35,577 nt of DNA from Burkholderia sp. TSV86. GTDB taxonomy: Bacteria > Pseudomonadota > Gammaproteobacteria > Burkholderiales > Burkholderiaceae. The DNA lies in NCBI RefSeq assembly GCF_001522865.1, contig NZ_LOWB01000106.1, positions 1-35,577 of the forward strand. The letters are read 5' to 3'. The notes under the pieces are model-generated. The model did no database searches. It was given only the letters and a program-made list of their open reading frames with translations, and had not been told where the DNA came from. This document shows positions 18,239 through 27,561 of this stretch, piece by piece (positions within the stretch are counted from its first letter, which is position 1; every line of letters starts with the position of its first letter). The position numbers were made by a program, and so were the translations under genes.

Positions 18239-19024
18239 TCAGACTGCGCTCACGCCTGCGTCTACCGCCAGAATCTGGCCGGTGATGTGCCGCCCGGCCT
18301 GCGATGCGAACAGCAGCAGCGCGCCCGCGAGATCGCCGTCTTCACCGAGCCGCTTGAGCGGTGCGCCCGCGATCAGCTTGTCGGCCCCGATCGCGTCGAT
18401 CAGCCCGCTCGCCATCTTGGTCGGAAAGAAGCCCGGCGCGATCGCGTTGACGGTGATTCCGTATTTGCCCCACTCGCCGGCGAGCGCGCGCGTGAAGTTG
18501 ACGACCGCGCCCTTGCTGCTGTTGTACGCGATCGTCGTCATCGCGCCCGGCGGATTGCCGCGCAAGCCGGCGATCGACGCGACATTGACGACCCGCCCCG
18601 AGCCGCGTGGAATCATCGAATGCTTGCCGATGCGCTGAGTCAGCAAGAACAGGCCGCGCACGTTCAAGTCGAACACCTTGTCCCACGCGTCGACGGGGTG
18701 ATCCTCGGCGGGCGCGCCCCACGTCGCGCCCGCGTTGTTGACGAGGATATCGACGTGACCGAGCCGCGCAATCGCTTCGTCCGCGAGCCGCTCGATCTCG
18801 TCGTCCTGCGTGCCGTTCGCGGCGATCCAGTCGGCGTCCACGCCAAGCGCGCGCAACGTCTGCTGCGCGTCGCGCAGCTCATGCTCCTTGCGCGCCGACA
18901 CGATCACACGCGCACCCGCTTGGCCGAGCGCCGTCGCGAGCTGCAGGCCCAGGCCGCGCGAGCCACCGGTGACAAGGGCGGTCTTGCCGGTCAGATCGAA
19001 CAGTTGATTGATCGATTCGTTCAT
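18239..19024 (-). CDS. Short-chain dehydrogenase/reductase (FabG-like SDR)
   Basis: The 261-residue classical SDR has TGGSRGLG, NNAGATWG, catalytic Ser in NVASIAG and YNSSK, and the family ending HITGQILAVDAGVSAV. The length and end are typical of FabG-like 3-oxoacyl or 3-hydroxyacyl dehydrogenases. GGAG lies 8 nt before ATG 19024. It starts 47 bp after the acyl-CoA dehydrogenase stop on the same strand, so the two are probably cotranscribed and perform successive steps (dehydrogenation, then hydroxyacyl oxidation). Exact substrate unknown. Confidence 0.9.
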   Translation of the reverse strand: MNESINQLFDLTGKTALVTGGSRGLGLQLATALGQAGARVIVSARKEHELRDAQQTLRALGVDADWIAANGTQDDEIERLADEAIARLGHVDILVNNAGATWGAPAEDHPVDAWDKVFDLNVRGLFLLTQRIGKHSMIPRGSGRVVNVASIAGLRGNPPGAMTTIAYNSSKGAVVNFTRALAGEWGKYGITVNAIAPGFFPTKMASGLIDAIGADKLIAGAPLKRLGEDGDLAGALLLFASQAGRHITGQILAVDAGVSAV

Positions 19025-19071
19025 CTTCAGTTCTCCGAAATCCGGATGGGACTGCATTCAATGCGTTACGT

Positions 19072-20898
19072 TCAGAACCACGCGTCGCGCATTTGCAGCG
19101 TGGTCGTATCGAGGCTGTCGAGCAGATCGAGCTGCGCGTCGATCTTCGGCAACTCCCAACGGAAAAAGTAGCGGCAGGCCGCTCGCTTGCCGTCGTGAAA
19201 ATCGCTGGCATGACCGCCGGCGGCAAGCATTTGTTCGAGCCATAGCCACGCGACGATCGCATGCCCGAACGCTTCCAGATAAACGCTGGCATTCGCCAGC
19301 CCGGCGCGCGGATCGTCCGCCGCCGTCAACCGGCCCGTGACGTCGACGAGCCGCGTCCAACGCCGCGCGAGCGCATCGCCGAACCCGCGCGCATTGTCGC
19401 GTGCATCGCGCGAACGCGCGATCGTCGAGCCGATCCGCGCATCGAGCGCGCGCAGCGCCGCCGAGCCGTCTTGCACGACCTTGCGGCTGAGCAAATCGAG
19501 CGCCTGGATGCCGTGCGTGCCTTCATGGATCGCATTCAGCCGATTGTCGCGATAGAGCCGCTCCACCGCGTAGTCGCGCGTGTAGCCATAGCCGCCGTGA
19601 ACCTGGATCGCGAGATCATTGGCCGCCAGACACCATTGCGACGGCCAGCTCTTCGCAACCGGCGTCAGGATGTCCAGCAGGCGTGCGGCGTCGGCGCGGG
19701 CAGCGGAATCGGGATGCGCGCGCGCGTCATCGACGAGCCGCGCGCAATACAGGATCAGCGCCAACCCGCCTTCGACATAAGCCTTCTGTGCTAGCAGCAT
19801 CCGGCGCACGTCCGGATGCTCGACGATCGGCACCTGCGGGACGGCGGCATCCTTGCCTCCCGGGCCGATCGGACGTCCCTGCGGACGATTGCGCGCATAG
19901 TCGAGCGCATGCAGATAACCGGTATAGCCGAGCGCAACCGCCCCGGCCCCCACACCGATGCGCGCTTCGTTCATCATATGGAACATCGCCGCAAGCCCGT
20001 GCCCAGGCTTGCCGACCAGATAGCCAATCGCGCCCGCGCGGCCTTGCGGGCGATGCCGCGTGCCTTCGCCGAAATTGAGCAGGCAATTGGTCGTGCCGCG
20101 ATAGCCCATCTTATGATTCAGTCCCGCGAGCACGACATCGTTGCGCTCGCCACATGCTCCGTCGGCGCCGACCAGATATTTCGGCACGATGAAAAGCGAA
20201 ATCCCACGCGTGCCGGCAACCAGACGGCCGTGCTCGTCGGGAATCTTCGCGAGCACCAAGTGAACGATATTGTCGGACAACGCATGATCGCCGCCGGAAA
20301 TCCACATCTTGTTGCCGGTCAGCCGATACTGCGCGCCGAACGGCGAATCGCACTCGTAGTCGGCGCGCGTGGTGATGTCGGACAGCGACGAGCCCGCTTG
20401 CGGTTCCGACAAGCACATCGTCCCTAAAAAGCGGCCGGCCAGCTGCGGACGCGCGAACGCGTCGATCTGTGCGGAACTGCCGTGCGCGACCAACAGATTC
20501 GCATTGGCGATCGTCAGGAACGGATACGCTGCCGTCGCGATATTGGCGGCCTGGAAATAGAGAAACGACGCAGCTTCGACAAGTTTCGGCAGACTCATCC
20601 CGCCGAGCGCCTCATCCTGGCCGGCGGCAATGAGCCCCGCGCCGGCGAACGCATTGACCGCAGTGCCGATTTCCGGAATCAACTCCACGCGCTCGCCATC
20701 CAAACGCGGCTCTTCACGATCGCTGCGCGCCGCATGCGGCGCAAACAGCTCGGCGGCCATCCGCTCGCACATATCAAGCACCGCGTCGAACGTTTCGCGG
20801 CTGTGTTCGGCGTAGCGCGGCGCGGCCGCCAGCGCAGCAGCGTCGAGCCATTCGTAAAGCAGGAATTCGAGATCGCGGCGCGAAATCAGCATGCTCAT
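19072..20898 (-). CDS. Acyl-CoA dehydrogenase, long C-terminal-extended type
   Basis: This 608-residue flavoenzyme belongs to the large acyl-CoA dehydrogenase class of about 600 residues with an extra C-terminal helical domain. Visible are the FAD-contact block CLSEPQAGSSLSDI, KMWISGGDH, and the segment YAVERLYRDNRLNAIHEGTHGIQALDLL, whose Glu in HEGTHG is the expected catalytic base. The last 100 residues match the acyl-CoA dehydrogenase C-terminal domain. GGAGG lies 7 nt before ATG 20898; an internal ATG two codons later is less well spaced. It faces a second dehydrogenase gene across two palindromic operators. Confidence 0.92.
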   Translation of the reverse strand: MSMLISRRDLEFLLYEWLDAAALAAAPRYAEHSRETFDAVLDMCERMAAELFAPHAARSDREEPRLDGERVELIPEIGTAVNAFAGAGLIAAGQDEALGGMSLPKLVEAASFLYFQAANIATAAYPFLTIANANLLVAHGSSAQIDAFARPQLAGRFLGTMCLSEPQAGSSLSDITTRADYECDSPFGAQYRLTGNKMWISGGDHALSDNIVHLVLAKIPDEHGRLVAGTRGISLFIVPKYLVGADGACGERNDVVLAGLNHKMGYRGTTNCLLNFGEGTRHRPQGRAGAIGYLVGKPGHGLAAMFHMMNEARIGVGAGAVALGYTGYLHALDYARNRPQGRPIGPGGKDAAVPQVPIVEHPDVRRMLLAQKAYVEGGLALILYCARLVDDARAHPDSAARADAARLLDILTPVAKSWPSQWCLAANDLAIQVHGGYGYTRDYAVERLYRDNRLNAIHEGTHGIQALDLLSRKVVQDGSAALRALDARIGSTIARSRDARDNARGFGDALARRWTRLVDVTGRLTAADDPRAGLANASVYLEAFGHAIVAWLWLEQMLAAGGHASDFHDGKRAACRYFFRWELPKIDAQLDLLDSLDTTTLQMRDAWF

Positions 20899-21081
20899 CG
20901 ATGGACCTCCGGGCAGTTTTGCCCGTCGCATGCCGGATGCCGTGTTCCGGTGCGCCGCCGGCGCGCGCACGCAGATACTCCCCTGCCGTGGCGCATGCGC
21001 CCGAGCAGCGCGTGCTTGATCGTCTCCATCTGTCGCCTCCATCGGACCGTCAGCGCCTTTGCGCATCTATGGCCTCCCCGA

Positions 21082-21102
21082 AAGTTTCGTTAAACGAAAC
21101 TT
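21082..21102. promoter_or_regulatory. 21-bp perfect palindromic operator, copy 1
   Basis: The arms AAGTTTCGTT (21082-21091) and AACGAAACTT (21093-21102) are exact inverse complements around a single central A. The site lies 184 bp upstream of the leftward acyl-CoA dehydrogenase. On the minus strand AATAAG overlaps its edge 17 bp after TTTCCA, which could be the -10/-35 of that gene. The symmetry suits a TetR- or IclR-type dimer; the regulator is not identified. Confidence 0.75.
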
Positions 21103-21258
21103 ATTGACCGGATTTCAGCCGTTGGAAAATTTAGCATCGCCATCGGACAGCCGCAATACATATCGGCATCGATCCGGGATTTTTCAAATTTTCCGCAGGC
21201 TACCGATTGTCAATGCCGACAGTTGGCTCTACGATATTGTCGGAATGCCATCCAATAT

Positions 21259-21279
21259 AAGTTTTGCCAGACGAAACTT
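21259..21279. promoter_or_regulatory. 21-bp imperfect palindromic operator, copy 2
   Basis: The site reads AAGTTTTGCC-A-GACGAAACTT and shares the outer bases, length and the flanking ATTG with copy 1, with two mismatched arm positions. It lies 71 bp before the rightward acyl-CoA dehydrogenase ATG, overlapping TATAAG at 21256-21261. Copy-to-copy spacing is 177 bp, close to 17 helical turns, which would allow looping. Confidence 0.7.
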
Positions 21280-21350
21280 ATTGCTGCCACTCCGGCACGC
21301 ATTCCGCGTGCGCAGCCCCGCCCCTGTTGCCCCAGAGAGCCCGAACCGCC

Positions 21351-22616
21351 ATGAACTTCGACCATTCGCCGCGCGTCCAGGCGCTGCAACGCAAGCTTGC
21401 CGCGTTCTTCGACGAGCATATCTATCCGAACGAGCATCGCGTGCATGACGCGGTGGCCGAAAACCGCCGCGCCGGCAATCCATGGCAACCGGTGCCGCTC
21501 ATCGGCACGCTGAAGGAAAAAGCCCGGGCCGACGGCCTGTGGAATCTGTTTCTGCCGCAATCGGCGCGCGCCCCCGAAGGATTGTCGAACCTCGAATATG
21601 CGCCGCTGTGCGAGATCATGGGGCGTGTGGACTGGGCGCCCGAAGTGTTCAATTGCTCCGCGCCCGACACCGGCAACATGGAAACGCTCGAACGCTATGG
21701 CACGGATGCGCAAAAAGACCGCTGGCTCGAACCGTTGCTCGCGGGCGAGATACGCTCCGCATTCCTGATGACCGAACCGGCGGTCGCATCGTCGGACGCA
21801 ACCAACATTCGCTGCTCGATCGTGCTCGACGGCGACGACTACGTGATCAACGGGCGCAAGTGGTTCGCGTCGGGCGCGGGCGATCCGCGCTGCAAGATCT
21901 ACATCGTGATGGGCAAGACCGATCCCGCCGCGCCTACCCACCAGCAACAATCGATGGTGCTGGTGCCGGCCGACACGCCCGGCATCACGGTCGTGCGCCC
22001 GCTGTCGGTATTCGGCTACGACGACGCACCGCACGGTCACATGGAAATCGTGCTCGACAACGTTCGCGTGCCGGCGTCGAACATCCTGCTCGGCGAGGGG
22101 CGCGGCTTTGCGATCGCGCAAGGCCGGCTCGGGCCGGGGCGCATTCACCATTGCATGCGCACGATCGGCGTGGCCGAGCGCGCGCTCGAACTCATGTGCG
22201 ACCGCCTGCGCGAGCGCGTGGCGTTCGGCAAGCCGATCGCCGAACACAGTGTCTGGCACGAACGCATCGCCGAAGCGCGGTGTGCGATCGATCAGGCTCG
22301 CCTGCTGACGCTCAAGGCCGCCTACATGATGGACACCGTGGGCAACAAGGATGCGCGCAAGGAAATCGCGATGATCAAGGTGGTCGCGCCGACGATGGCG
22401 CTGCGCGTGATCGATTGGGCGATTCAGGCACACGGCGGCGGCGGCGTGTCGGGAGACTTTCCGCTCGCCGGCGCGTATGCGGCAGTACGCACGTTGCGTC
22501 TTGCCGATGGCCCCGACGAAGTACATCGCGCGGCAATCGCCAAACTCGAACTTGCCCGCCGCGCGACGCTCGGCGATCCATCGCTCGTCGATCTGCCGAT
22601 CACGCGCGGCAGCTAA
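21351..22616 (+). CDS. Acyl-CoA dehydrogenase (ACAD10/11-like, about 420 residues)
   Basis: The 421-residue flavoprotein catalyses alpha,beta-dehydrogenation of acyl-CoAs. Blocks seen are [16 protein letters not shown] (FAD/substrate contact), [31 protein letters not shown] and the C-terminal [16 protein letters not shown] followed by [11 protein letters not shown], whose Glu is in the usual base or near-base position. The [10 protein letters not shown] signature resembles the ACAD10/ACAD11 branch. Operator copy 2 overlaps the likely promoter. It is followed after 40 bp by a quinone oxidoreductase gene, likely in the same operon. Confidence 0.92.
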   Translation: MNFDHSPRVQALQRKLAAFFDEHIYPNEHRVHDAVAENRRAGNPWQPVPLIGTLKEKARADGLWNLFLPQSARAPEGLSNLEYAPLCEIMGRVDWAPEVFNCSAPDTGNMETLERYGTDAQKDRWLEPLLAGEIRSAFLMTEPAVASSDATNIRCSIVLDGDDYVINGRKWFASGAGDPRCKIYIVMGKTDPAAPTHQQQSMVLVPADTPGITVVRPLSVFGYDDAPHGHMEIVLDNVRVPASNILLGEGRGFAIAQGRLGPGRIHHCMRTIGVAERALELMCDRLRERVAFGKPIAEHSVWHERIAEARCAIDQARLLTLKAAYMMDTVGNKDARKEIAMIKVVAPTMALRVIDWAIQAHGGGGVSGDFPLAGAYAAVRTLRLADGPDEVHRAAIAKLELARRATLGDPSLVDLPITRGS

Positions 22617-22656
22617 CCCGTTCCAACCAGTTCATCCGGAAATCCTCCCGCCATCC

Positions 22657-23652
22657 ATGAAAGCCATCGTCTGCGAAACTTTTGGGCCGCCTTCGTCGTT
22701 GCGCGTCGCCGAGTTGCCGTCGCCCGAGCCGGGTCCCAAGCAGATCGTCGTGACGACGAAGGTCGCGTCGGTCAACTTCCCTGATGCGTTGATCATCGAA
22801 GGGAAATATCAGTTCAGACCCGAACCGCCGTTCGTGCCCGGCTGCGAGCTAGCCGGCATCGTGAAAGCGGTCGGCGCCGACGTCGCGCGCGTGAAGCCCG
22901 GCGACGCTGTCGCCGCCATCGTGCCCACAGGCGGCTATGCGCAAGAAATTCTGCTCGCCGAGCACGACGCGATCCCGCTGCCGCCTGGGCTTGGCGAGCG
23001 CGAACTGGAGAGTGCGGCCAGCTTCATGCTGACTTACGGCACCTCGTATCACGCATTGAAGGACCGCGCGAAACTGCAGGCGGGCGAGACGTTGCTCGTG
23101 CTCGGCGCGGCGGGCGGCGTGGGGCTCGCGGCCGTCGAGCTGGGCAAGCTGCTCGGCGCGCGCGTGATCGCCGCGGCGTCAAGCGACGACAAGCTCGCGG
23201 TCGCGCGCCGCCACGGCGCCGACGAGACGATCAACTATGCGACCGAGGATTTGCGCGCACGGCTCAAGGCGCTGTGCCCGACGAGCGGCGTCGATGTCGT
23301 CTACGATCCGGTCGGCGGTGATCTCGCGGAGCCCGCGCTGCGCAGCGTCGGCTGGAACGGCCGTTATCTCGTCGTCGGCTTCGCGGCCGGCCAGATCCCG
23401 AAGCTGCCGCTCAATCTGACGCTGCTCAAAGGCAGCGCGATCGTCGGCGTGTTCTGGGGCGAGTTCACGCGACGCGAGCCGCAGCGCAACATCGAAAACA
23501 TCAAGCAGCTATTCGCATGGCTGCGCGAAGCCAAGCTCCACCCGTTCGTGTCCGCACGCTATCCGCTGTCGCAAGCACCGCGCGCGCTGGAAGCGATGCT
23601 GGCGCGGCAAGTCACCGGCAAGGTCGTGATTCTGCCTCAGCAAGTGGAGTGA
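22657..23652 (+). CDS. NADPH:quinone oxidoreductase-like zinc-independent MDR protein
   Basis: The 331-residue medium-chain dehydrogenase/reductase has the GroES-like N-terminal domain (VNFPDALIIEGKYQ; PGCELAGIVKAVGADV) and a Rossmann domain with LGAAGGVGLAAVELGKLLGARVIAAAS, the AxxGxxG motif of the QOR family. No catalytic-zinc Cys/His ligand set is present. The GFAAGQIPKLPLNLTLLKG block is typical of NADPH:quinone/enoyl reductases. Spacing of 40 bp to the dehydrogenase suggests cotranscription, possibly reducing an enoyl or quinone partner. Confidence 0.9.
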   Translation: MKAIVCETFGPPSSLRVAELPSPEPGPKQIVVTTKVASVNFPDALIIEGKYQFRPEPPFVPGCELAGIVKAVGADVARVKPGDAVAAIVPTGGYAQEILLAEHDAIPLPPGLGERELESAASFMLTYGTSYHALKDRAKLQAGETLLVLGAAGGVGLAAVELGKLLGARVIAAASSDDKLAVARRHGADETINYATEDLRARLKALCPTSGVDVVYDPVGGDLAEPALRSVGWNGRYLVVGFAAGQIPKLPLNLTLLKGSAIVGVFWGEFTRREPQRNIENIKQLFAWLREAKLHPFVSARYPLSQAPRALEAMLARQVTGKVVILPQQVE

Positions 23653-23753
23653 CACGGCCAGCGGCCGGCGACGAAAGTCGGCGCTGCCGTGAGCAAGCCG
23701 CACTGCACGGCTCGTTTCGGATGCCGAATCGCGTCACGCCGCTTGACCGGTGT

Positions 23754-24707
23754 TCAGCGCGATTGCGCCGCGCCAGCTTCGCGCAACGAACGCGTTTCGT
23801 AGATTTTCAGATGGTTGTATGCCACACGCAATAGCGAAATGGTCGTGCCCGTCTGCTCGGCATCGCCACCGCGCGCGAGCAGATCGCCAATCACATGATC
23901 CGCTTCGACACGTGCGTGCTGCTCGACGTCGCGCATCATCGATGCAGTCAAATCGGATGGCGTCAACAACATCTTTCGCATGCGCGCGACGAAATCGCCG
24001 CTCGGCTCGTAGCCGTTGCGCCCGGCCAGCGCGCTGCATTCGCCCAGCATCGTTTCAAGCAAGCGCTTGCCATCCGGAGCGCTCAAAATATCGCCGATCG
24101 AGCCGCGAAACAGTGATGTACTTGCAGCAAGCGTCGCGAGAAAGACCCATTTCTCCCACATGCGCGCAATGATCGCTTCGCTCACCGTCACATCGAAGCC
24201 AGCGCCGCCGAGCGCATCGGCCACCGCCTGCGCGCGGGCGGACACGCCGCCATCCAGTTCGCCGAGCGACACGGCATGAAGGTCGTTCAGATGCACGACA
24301 TGCTGCGAGCCATCGAGCGCGGCGGCAATGACGCACAAGCCGCCCAGCACCCGCGCCCGCCCGAACTTCGCCTGCAATATGTCGAGATGGCGCATCCCGT
24401 TGAGCACTGGCAGAATCAGCGTGTTCTCGCCGACGAACGGCGCGAACGACGCCATCGCATCGTCCAGGCTATACGCCTTGCAACTCAGGAAAACAAGATC
24501 GAACGATTCGTGAGAATCGCCCGCCTGAATGGTTTTGACATCGGTAAGCGTCAGATCGCCGCGTGGGCTGCGAATCACAAGGCCATCGCGTTTGAGCGCC
24601 TGCGCACGGGCATCACGCACGAGAAACGTCACATCGCGGCCCGCCGCCACGAGGCGCCCGCCGAAATAACCGCCGGTCGCGCCCGCTCCCACCACCAGAA
24701 TTCGCAT
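23754..24707 (-). CDS. 2-dehydropantoate 2-reductase family protein (PanE-like)
   Basis: The 317-residue ketopantoate reductase-fold protein starts with the NADP loop MRILVVGAGATGGYFGGRL. The catalytic lysine lies in MWEKWVFLATLAASTSLFRG, and the C-terminal helical domain includes SMMRDVEQHARVEADHVIGDL, the usual PanE substrate-side block. GAGG lies upstream of the ATG beyond a run of T. The location among acyl-CoA genes rather than pantothenate genes suggests a paralogue whose substrate may differ from ketopantoate, so I leave the symbol empty. The following 298 bp to the next gene hold nothing I recognise. Confidence 0.87.
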   Translation of the reverse strand: MRILVVGAGATGGYFGGRLVAAGRDVTFLVRDARAQALKRDGLVIRSPRGDLTLTDVKTIQAGDSHESFDLVFLSCKAYSLDDAMASFAPFVGENTLILPVLNGMRHLDILQAKFGRARVLGGLCVIAAALDGSQHVVHLNDLHAVSLGELDGGVSARAQAVADALGGAGFDVTVSEAIIARMWEKWVFLATLAASTSLFRGSIGDILSAPDGKRLLETMLGECSALAGRNGYEPSGDFVARMRKMLLTPSDLTASMMRDVEQHARVEADHVIGDLLARGGDAEQTGTTISLLRVAYNHLKIYETRSLREAGAAQSR

Positions 24708-25005
24708 GGTTAAAAAATCCTCGCTGTATCGTCATTTGCATCGAAAGCGCCGAAGCCGTTTCGCGATGCATGTGAGCGAGAGGGTAGCGCAAATCGCCGA
24801 CGCGCGATTGATCCGGGCACGGTGAATCACAGTAAAAACGCCGCAATAAAACCGCGGAAGATGCCGACGCGGCGCTTGTGCACGGATCGACCAAGCCCTG
24901 CCGCTACGATTGCGCCATCTCGAGCGCGGCGATGCTCTGCCCGACGCACACTGCGAGACTGGCACTCGCTGCCCGCAGTTCGGTGCTCTCGTTGCGATTT
25001 TCCGC

Positions 25006-25446
25006 TCAGATTTTCTTTTTATAGGCAGGCAGACTATCCCCCAAGCGCGCGCCCATTTCCGCGCCGAGTGCCTGCAATCCACTCAGCGGCCGCACCATCA
25101 CCTCGAATTCGACAATCTTCCCGTGCTCGTCGAAGCGGATCAAATCGACCCCCTTCAAATTCTTGTCGCCCACGCGCGCGCTGAATTCGAGCGCAACATT
25201 CAAACCATCGTCGGTAGCCCACTGACGATGATAGGTAAATTCCTCGAACACCTTGATCACCGTATTCAACGCCAAAACCAGTGCCTGTGCCGATGTATAA
25301 GCCGAGTTCGCCATCGGCGAGCGAAACACGGCATCCGGATGAACAATCGTTGCAAGCTCGCTCAAATCACGCTTGTCGATCATTGCGTGCCACTGCTCGA
25401 GCGAGGGCATGACGCACGGTTGAAGGCCCCTGGGCATCTGAGTCAT
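25006..25446 (-). CDS. NTF2-like (SnoaL-type) domain protein
   Basis: The 146-residue cytoplasmic protein has the cone-shaped NTF2/SnoaL pattern: SLEQWHAMIDKRDLSELATIVHPDAVFRSP, FEEFTYHRQWATDDGLNVALEFSARVGDKNLKGVDLIRFDEHGKIVEFEVMVRPL. Members are hydratases, isomerases or ligand binders, and no specific active site stands out. GGAG lies 6 nt before ATG 25446, which decides this start over an upstream in-frame run. It begins 56 bp downstream of the fadH remnant on the same strand and may once have been its operon partner. Confidence 0.82.
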   Translation of the reverse strand: MTQMPRGLQPCVMPSLEQWHAMIDKRDLSELATIVHPDAVFRSPMANSAYTSAQALVLALNTVIKVFEEFTYHRQWATDDGLNVALEFSARVGDKNLKGVDLIRFDEHGKIVEFEVMVRPLSGLQALGAEMGARLGDSLPAYKKKI

Positions 25447-25502
25447 GACAATCTCCAACATTGGATTAACAGAATGAATGCCTGCTCGCGCGACGCGTCG
25501 GA

Positions 25503-26020
<518 letters not shown>

Positions 26021-26023
26021 TTA

Positions 26024-26037
26024 TGCAACAAGTTGCA
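26024..26037. promoter_or_regulatory. 14-bp palindromic operator upstream of the fadH remnant, copy 1
   Basis: TGCAAC-AA-GTTGCA is a perfect 6-2-6 palindrome preceded by TTA, 19 bp upstream of the remnant's start codon. The size and symmetry suit a MarR-type dimer; this is inference. Confidence 0.55.
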
Positions 26038-26065
26038 CACATACTACGCTAGCCAAACTTGCTTA

Positions 26066-26079
26066 TGCAATCAGTTGCA
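26066..26079. promoter_or_regulatory. 14-bp palindromic operator upstream of the fadH remnant, copy 2
   Basis: TGCAAT-CA-GTTGCA repeats copy 1 with one arm mismatch and the same TTA lead. The centres are 42 bp apart, four helical turns, so both face the same side of the helix. Confidence 0.55.
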
Positions 26080-26080
26080 A

Positions 26081-26203
26081 TTTGAGGCGGAACCAGGGAT
26101 TACCCGAATTTTGTTCAACCTGCTGCTCCGCCTCATCGACGCCATGAGCCGCCGATTCCGTGCAACGTGTTCGCGGGCCGGGCAGCGCCGCTGCATCGTC
26201 TGA
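26081..26203 (+). pseudogene. Possible remnant of a divergent MarR-type regulator
   Basis: An open stretch of 40 codons reads FEAEPGITRILFNLLLRL then IDAMSRRFRATCS and stops at TGA 26201-26203. The pattern 'IT.IL..LLLRL..AMSRRF' resembles the first dimerisation helix of MarR proteins, which often sits just after the start. There is no ATG or ribosome site and no helix-turn-helix follows. I propose a truncated regulator because it is divergent from paired MarR-like operators, but similarity is short and could be chance. The rest of 26204-26354 holds nothing recognised. Confidence 0.25.
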
Positions 26204-26354
26204 TGAGTGCCGTTCGACAACCGCAGCGTGAAGTCGGCGCGATGCGCGCATCACACGCGAACCGATAAACTGCGCTCGTCGGGCCCAGAATTCGGCAATC
26301 AAGAACTGGCGCTCGAAATGCCGATGCAAACCGACGCGGCCGGCGCGCCGGAAC

Positions 26355-27269
26355 TCAATTGCGAAACCCCGGATCGAATTCCGTGCCGCGCACCGCTTGC
26401 GCCAGATAGTCGACGAACGATGCGATCCTCGCGGAAATAGCCGTATTCCGGTAATAGACTGCGTTGACCGGCTGCCGCATGTCGAGCGTCTTGCCGGCGA
26501 ACAGTTGGACGAGGCGGCCTTCATGCCGGTCATGCATCGTCATGAAATCGGACAGACAAACGATACCGTTCCCATGTAGCGCGAGCTGCCTGAGTGTCTC
26601 GCCGCTCGACGAGCGGATTGTCGGCTCGGCGCGATACGGTTCGCCATCCGGCCCGGCGATCGGCCAGAGATTCAGCGACTCCGGCTGATTGAAACCGAGC
26701 AGCACATGCTTGCGCAAAGCGTCGATGCGTCGCGGATGGCCATGCGCTTTCAGATAGTCAGGACTGGCGAGGATTCTCACCCGGCTCGCGCCGATCAGCT
26801 TGCCGTGCAAGGTCGAATCCTTCAGCCGGCCAATGCGAATCGCGACATCGGTGCGCCGCTCGAGCAAATCGATGATGCCCTCGTTACTGTTCAACTCCAA
26901 TTCCACCTGCGGATAGCGTGCACGGTAACCCGCAACGAGCGGCACGATCACGTGAAGCATGAACGGCGTCGCCGCATCGATTCGCAGCCGTCCTGACGGA
27001 TGGTCCCGCCGGGCGATCATCCGCTCTTCGGCCGTATCCACCGATTCGATGATCGCGCGCGCGTCATGCAGAAACGCGCGCCCCTCCTCGGTCAATTCGA
27101 GCCGGCGCGTGGTCCGGCGCAGCAGCGTCGTCCTCAGCTTCTCCTCGAGCCTGCCGAGCGTGCGGCTGGCCGCCGAAATCGTCAGGTCGAGCTGCTGTGC
27201 GGCCGCCGTGAGCGAACCGGTATCAACGACGGTCACGAACGCCTGCAATTCATCCAGCGTGATCTTCAT
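26355..27269 (-). CDS. LysR family transcriptional regulator, divergent from an MFS exporter
   Basis: The 304-residue regulator has the LysR helix-turn-helix at residues 5-60 (LDELQAFVTVVDTGSLTAAAQQLDLTISAASRTLGRLEEKL) and a periplasmic-binding-protein-like effector domain (GRLRIDAATPFMLHVIVPLVAGYRARYPQVELEL). ATG 27269 begins at the family-typical MKITLDELQ; an in-frame TTG four codons earlier is possible. A 15-bp palindrome lies just upstream. It probably controls the divergent exporter and itself. Confidence 0.92.
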   Translation of the reverse strand: MKITLDELQAFVTVVDTGSLTAAAQQLDLTISAASRTLGRLEEKLRTTLLRRTTRRLELTEEGRAFLHDARAIIESVDTAEERMIARRDHPSGRLRIDAATPFMLHVIVPLVAGYRARYPQVELELNSNEGIIDLLERRTDVAIRIGRLKDSTLHGKLIGASRVRILASPDYLKAHGHPRRIDALRKHVLLGFNQPESLNLWPIAGPDGEPYRAEPTIRSSSGETLRQLALHGNGIVCLSDFMTMHDRHEGRLVQLFAGKTLDMRQPVNAVYYRNTAISARIASFVDYLAQAVRGTEFDPGFRN

Positions 27270-27272
27270 TCT

Positions 27273-27287
27273 TGATTTCAAATCAAA
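27273..27287. promoter_or_regulatory. LysR-type operator
   Basis: TTGATTT-C-AAATCAA is a perfect 15-bp palindrome of the T-N11-A class, 3 bp upstream of the LysR start and inside the divergent intergenic region. This position fits LysR autoregulation. The remaining 274 bp to the exporter show an AT-rich start and nothing else distinct. Confidence 0.55.
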
Positions 27288-27561
27288 ATAATTTCATTTA
27301 TAGACGTATTTTTTTGCAAAAGTAAAGCAGGCACACTCAGCCCGTCTTTGTCGGATCACGAGGCGCTTGCCGGTGCGATGCCGTTCGTGTGGACGACCGG
27401 CGCGGCTGCAGCTGCGGCTCGCATCGCTCGAATGTTCGCCCACATGGCTGCACTGCCATGCGTCGCCACGAAATCAACGCTCGCGCCAAACCCGCTATGT
27501 TTTCGCCGATAACCCGCTCAAACGCCTTCGCATTTCGTTCGCCAGCACAGGAATCCATCGC

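Larger units (their letters stand above)
20899..21350. other. Divergent promoter region of the two acyl-CoA dehydrogenase genes
   Basis: These 452 bp hold the two palindromes described separately. The central part, about 21110-21260, is more AT-rich than the coding DNA. No gene is supported inside; frames on both strands here are run-ins of the flanking genes. Confidence 0.6.

Noticed and set aside
17075..19171. 698-codon open frame on the plus strand
   Set aside because: It runs antisense or out of frame through two SDR genes and the IclR gene, has Arg/Ala-rich low-complexity content and no domain; it is a product of high GC.
21210..22526. 438-codon minus-strand frame opposite the 421-residue acyl-CoA dehydrogenase
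   Set aside because: A shadow of the dehydrogenase; no recognisable protein.
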